Shown piece after piece: positions 61,820 to 64,000 of a stretch of 64,000 bases of DNA (its first letter is position 1; every line of letters starts with the position of its first letter). The position numbers and the translations under genes were made by a program. The DNA is from CAVSUB01 sp963730995 (GTDB lineage: Bacteria; Acidobacteriota; Vicinamibacteria; Vicinamibacterales; 2-12-FULL-66-21): contig CAVSUB010000002.1 in NCBI GenBank assembly GCA_963730995.1, positions 806,001-870,000 on the forward strand. The letters are read 5' to 3'. The notes beneath the pieces are model-generated. The model had not been told where the DNA came from, made no database searches, and was given only the letters and a program-made list of their open reading frames with translations.

Positions 61820-62056
61820 ATGCACACGATGATGGCGTTCCCTGGTCAGGTGCTGATGGAATACACCCAGGGCGAGCGTCCGGTGCCGTACCTGCACGAA
61901 TTCCTCGAACGTCGGAATGGCAAAGTGTGGCCCAACGATCGGCCGGGCCCTGGAGTCCGCGTCGACGAGAAGCAGCCAACGTTGGTCGAAACCATGACGG
62001 AAGGCGTGCCGGGCATCACACAGCGGCGGCCCGACGGCTCGGTGGCGCATTGGTAG
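61820..62056 (+). pseudogene. Enolase-superfamily (mandelate racemase-like) C-terminal remnant
   Basis: 78 codons: MMAFPGQVLMEYTQGERPVP, YLHEFLERRNGKVWPNDRPG, PGVRVDEKQPTLVETMTE. This matches the last 60-80 residues of sugar-acid dehydratases of the superfamily (WPNDxPGxGVxVDE). Barrel and catalytic residues are missing. It stands directly before an ACS-type transporter and a GH43 gene, consistent with a former sugar-acid operon. Confidence 0.6.
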
Positions 62057-62075
62057 CTGCCCCGCGATTGCTCGC

Positions 62076-63341
62076 ATGAAGTCGCTGCGCTGGTGGATGA
62101 TTGCCCTGTTGATGGTCGGCTCGACCATCAACTACCTGACCCGAAGCACCCTTGGTGTCGCTGCCCCAACAATCCTGCAGGACCTGCACATCACCACGCA
62201 GCAGTACTCCTGGATCGTCGGGACGTTCCAGGGGGCGATCATGCTGCAGCCGATCGCCGGCTACGTCCTCGACGTCGTCGGTCTGAAGGCCGGCTTCGCG
62301 ATGTTCGCGGTTGCGTGGTCGTTGGTCAGCATGGCCCATGGTCTGGCCCATAGCTGGCCCATGTTCGCGGGGCTGCGAGGGCTGCTCGGTTTCGCCGAGG
62401 GCTGCGCCAACCCGGCCGGCATGAAGGCCACGGCGGAATGGTTTCCGGCCGAGGAGCGTGGGCTCGCGGGCGGCCTCTTCAACATCGGCGCGTCGGCCGG
62501 CTCGATGCTCGCACCGCCGCTCGTCGTCTGGGCCATCCTCACCTATAACTGGCGCGCCGCGTTCGTGATGACCGGCATCATGGGTCTCGCGTGGGTGTCG
62601 CTCTGGCTGCTGTTTTACCACTCACCCGAGTCCCACCCGAACCTGTCCGCCGCCGAACGCGACTACATCGTCTCAGGCCAGGAGCAGCACCTGCGGGGAG
62701 ACGGTCGCCGGCCCTCGATCGGACGAATCCTGCAACAGCGGAATTTCTGGGGCATCGCGGTACCGCGCTTCCTCGCCGACCCGACGTGGGGCACGCTCAC
62801 GTTCTGGCTGCCGCTGTACCTGAACTCGGTGCGGCATTTCGACCTGAAGCAGATCGCGCTCTTCGCGTGGATGCCGTTCCTGGCCGCCGATCTCGGTTCG
62901 ATGTTCGGCGGTGTCGTTAGCCTGTGGCTGCAGAAGTACGTCGGCGCCAGCCTGATCAACGCCCGCCGCGGCGCGTTCACGATCGGTGCGCTGCTGATGA
63001 CCGGGATGGCGTTCGTCGGTGCGGTTAGTAGTCCCTATACGGCCATCGCGCTGCTCTGCCTCGGCGGCTTCGCGCACCAGACGCTGTCGGTGACGGTGAT
63101 CACCATGGCCTCCGATCTGTTCAAGCGTAACGAGGTCGCAACGGTGGCCGGATTGGCCGGGACGTGCGGCAACGCCGGCGTGCTGGTGTTCTCGCTGATC
63201 ATCGGTGCGCTGGTGGCGCGGATCGGCTACACGCCCTTTTTCATCTGTCTTGGCGTGCTGGATCTCCTCGGTGCGCTGATCCTGTGGACGGTCGTGCGCG
63301 AGCCTGCCACCGAGGCCCCGCTGGTCCCAGCCAGTCTCTGA
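62076..63341 (+). CDS. MFS transporter, ACS family (hexuronate type)
   Basis: 421 residues, 12 membrane helices. RWWMIALLMVGSTINYLTRS and GLRGLLGFAEGCANPAGMKA with EWFPAEERGLAGGLFNIGAS are ExuT/ACS-family signatures, so the substrate should be a hexuronate or related sugar acid. It starts 19 bp after the enolase remnant and 18 bp before GH43, so it is probably co-transcribed with the glycosidase. Confidence 0.9.
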   Translation: MKSLRWWMIALLMVGSTINYLTRSTLGVAAPTILQDLHITTQQYSWIVGTFQGAIMLQPIAGYVLDVVGLKAGFAMFAVAWSLVSMAHGLAHSWPMFAGLRGLLGFAEGCANPAGMKATAEWFPAEERGLAGGLFNIGASAGSMLAPPLVVWAILTYNWRAAFVMTGIMGLAWVSLWLLFYHSPESHPNLSAAERDYIVSGQEQHLRGDGRRPSIGRILQQRNFWGIAVPRFLADPTWGTLTFWLPLYLNSVRHFDLKQIALFAWMPFLAADLGSMFGGVVSLWLQKYVGASLINARRGAFTIGALLMTGMAFVGAVSSPYTAIALLCLGGFAHQTLSVTVITMASDLFKRNEVATVAGLAGTCGNAGVLVFSLIIGALVARIGYTPFFICLGVLDLLGALILWTVVREPATEAPLVPASL

Positions 63342-63359
63342 CGAGCGGGTCCCCGATTG

Positions 63360-64000
63360 ATGCCCTCAATCATCCGCAATCCGATCCTTCGCGGCTTCAA
63401 CCCGGATCCGTCGATCGCGCGCGTCGGCGACGACTATTACATCGCGACCTCCACCTTTGAGTGGTTCCCGGGCGTTCAGATCCACCATTCGCGCAATCTC
63501 GTGAACTGGCGCCTGATCACCCGGCCGCTCCGGCGGCCGGAACAGCTGAACATGCTCGGCGAGCCGGACTCGTGCGGGGTGTGGGCCCCGGATCTCACGT
63601 TCGCCAACGGCCGCTTCTATCTCCTCTACACGGACGTGAAGCGGTACGGGCGCACGACGGTGGCCGGTGCCTCCGGCGCATCCCTGCGGGACTTCCACAA
63701 CTACCTGGTGACGAGCACGGAGATCGACGGCGAATGGTCGGACCCCGTGTATCTCAACAGCAGCGGCTTCGATCCGTCGCTGTTCCATGACGACGACGGC
63801 CGAACGTATCTGCTGAACATGCTGTGGGATCACCGCTCCGGCCAGAATCGGTTCGCGGGCATCGTCGTTCAAGAGTTCTCGCGCGCGGATGAGCGGCTCG
63901 TCGGCGAACGGCGCGTCATCTTCTCGGGGACGCCGCTTGGTCTCACAGAAGGCCCACACCTCTACAAACGCGGCGGCTACTACCATCTGATCACGGCGGA
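63360..64000 (+). CDS. GH43 glycoside hydrolase, partial (runs off window)
   Basis: The first 213 codons of a family 43 enzyme (beta-xylosidase or arabinofuranosidase type). It begins MPSIIRNPILRGFNPDPSIA. Catalytic base Asp is in FNPDPSIARVGDDYYIATST, the pKa-modulating Asp in GFDPSLFHDDDGRTYLL, and the general acid Glu in GLTEGPHLYKRGGYYHL, the last block before the window ends. No signal peptide, so cytoplasmic action on imported oligosaccharides is likely. It sits 18 bp after the transporter stop. Confidence 0.92.
   Translation, partial: MPSIIRNPILRGFNPDPSIARVGDDYYIATSTFEWFPGVQIHHSRNLVNWRLITRPLRRPEQLNMLGEPDSCGVWAPDLTFANGRFYLLYTDVKRYGRTTVAGASGASLRDFHNYLVTSTEIDGEWSDPVYLNSSGFDPSLFHDDDGRTYLLNMLWDHRSGQNRFAGIVVQEFSRADERLVGERRVIFSGTPLGLTEGPHLYKRGGYYHLITA

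Noticed and set aside
61752..61832. 26-codon open frame with a signal-peptide-like sequence
   Set aside because: It stops immediately after the hydrophobic stretch, has no ribosome binding site and sits among remnants.

Overview
The window reads as a GC-rich chromosome segment of an Acidobacteriota bacterium, most likely class Vicinamibacteria (inference). The basis is two Oar-type TonB-dependent receptors with N-terminal carboxypeptidase-like domains, many exported proteins of families common in that group (DUF3500, DUF6152, ThuA-like, exported RidA), a futalosine-type menaquinone gene and intergenic 'gtcggcagtc' repeats. No 16S rRNA is present, so the placement is not proven.

Region 1 (1-12139) is ordinary backbone: a BtuFCD-type ABC importer, mqnE, nadA, superoxide dismutase, a DUF3500 pair, and a molybdenum-cofactor operon (moaB-moeA). 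That operon ends in a peroxiredoxin-like gene with an in-frame UGA at the redox-active position and a SECIS-like hairpin beside it. This is a probable selenoprotein that normal gene calling cuts in two. The spaces around mqnE, nadA and sod hold tandem and inverted repeats.

Region 2 (12140-56977) is a tandem array of integrated elements at a tRNA-Arg(ACG) gene. The complete tRNA is at 12140-12216, and its last 46-47 bases recur at 20508, 40713 and 56931, which divides the array into three islands. Island I (about 8.3 kb) holds a decayed giant TPR/C39-like/RHS protein and an Ig/LamG surface protein. Island II (about 20.2 kb) is a catabolic regulon: a Tat-exported SelA-like PLP enzyme, a triple-RidA fusion, two TonB receptors, a Tat-exported amidohydrolase (frameshifted), an ornithine-cyclodeaminase-like enzyme, an exported RraA-family protein, a second RidA, a DapA-family aldolase, an MFS transporter, a cupin and two nearly identical LysR regulators. 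Five copies of one 28-bp motif precede its five plus-strand transcription units. The gene set fits uptake, deacylation, imine-forming deamination and aldol cleavage of an amino acid or amino-sugar acid (inference). Island III (about 16.2 kb) carries an integrase and one long minus-strand operon behind an ArsR regulator: malic enzyme (frameshifted), a diadenylate cyclase fused to a YbbR-like domain, small proteins, and a seven-gene Hyf/complex-I-like membrane complex. Its large subunit lacks all four NiFe-binding cysteines, so it belongs with the energy-converting-hydrogenase-related (Ehr) complexes rather than with hydrogenases. It has two tandem HyfB pumps plus HyfF.

Region 3 (57045-64000) starts with an oppositely oriented integrase N-terminal fragment. 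It then returns to backbone-like genes: a cytochrome c'-like lipoprotein, a five-gene cluster of small membrane and exported proteins, remnants of a regulator and an enolase-superfamily enzyme, an ACS-family MFS transporter, and a GH43 glycosidase that runs off the window. Frameshifts concentrate in islands I-III and the 61 kb remnant. Whether they are real decay or assembly errors cannot be decided from sequence alone.
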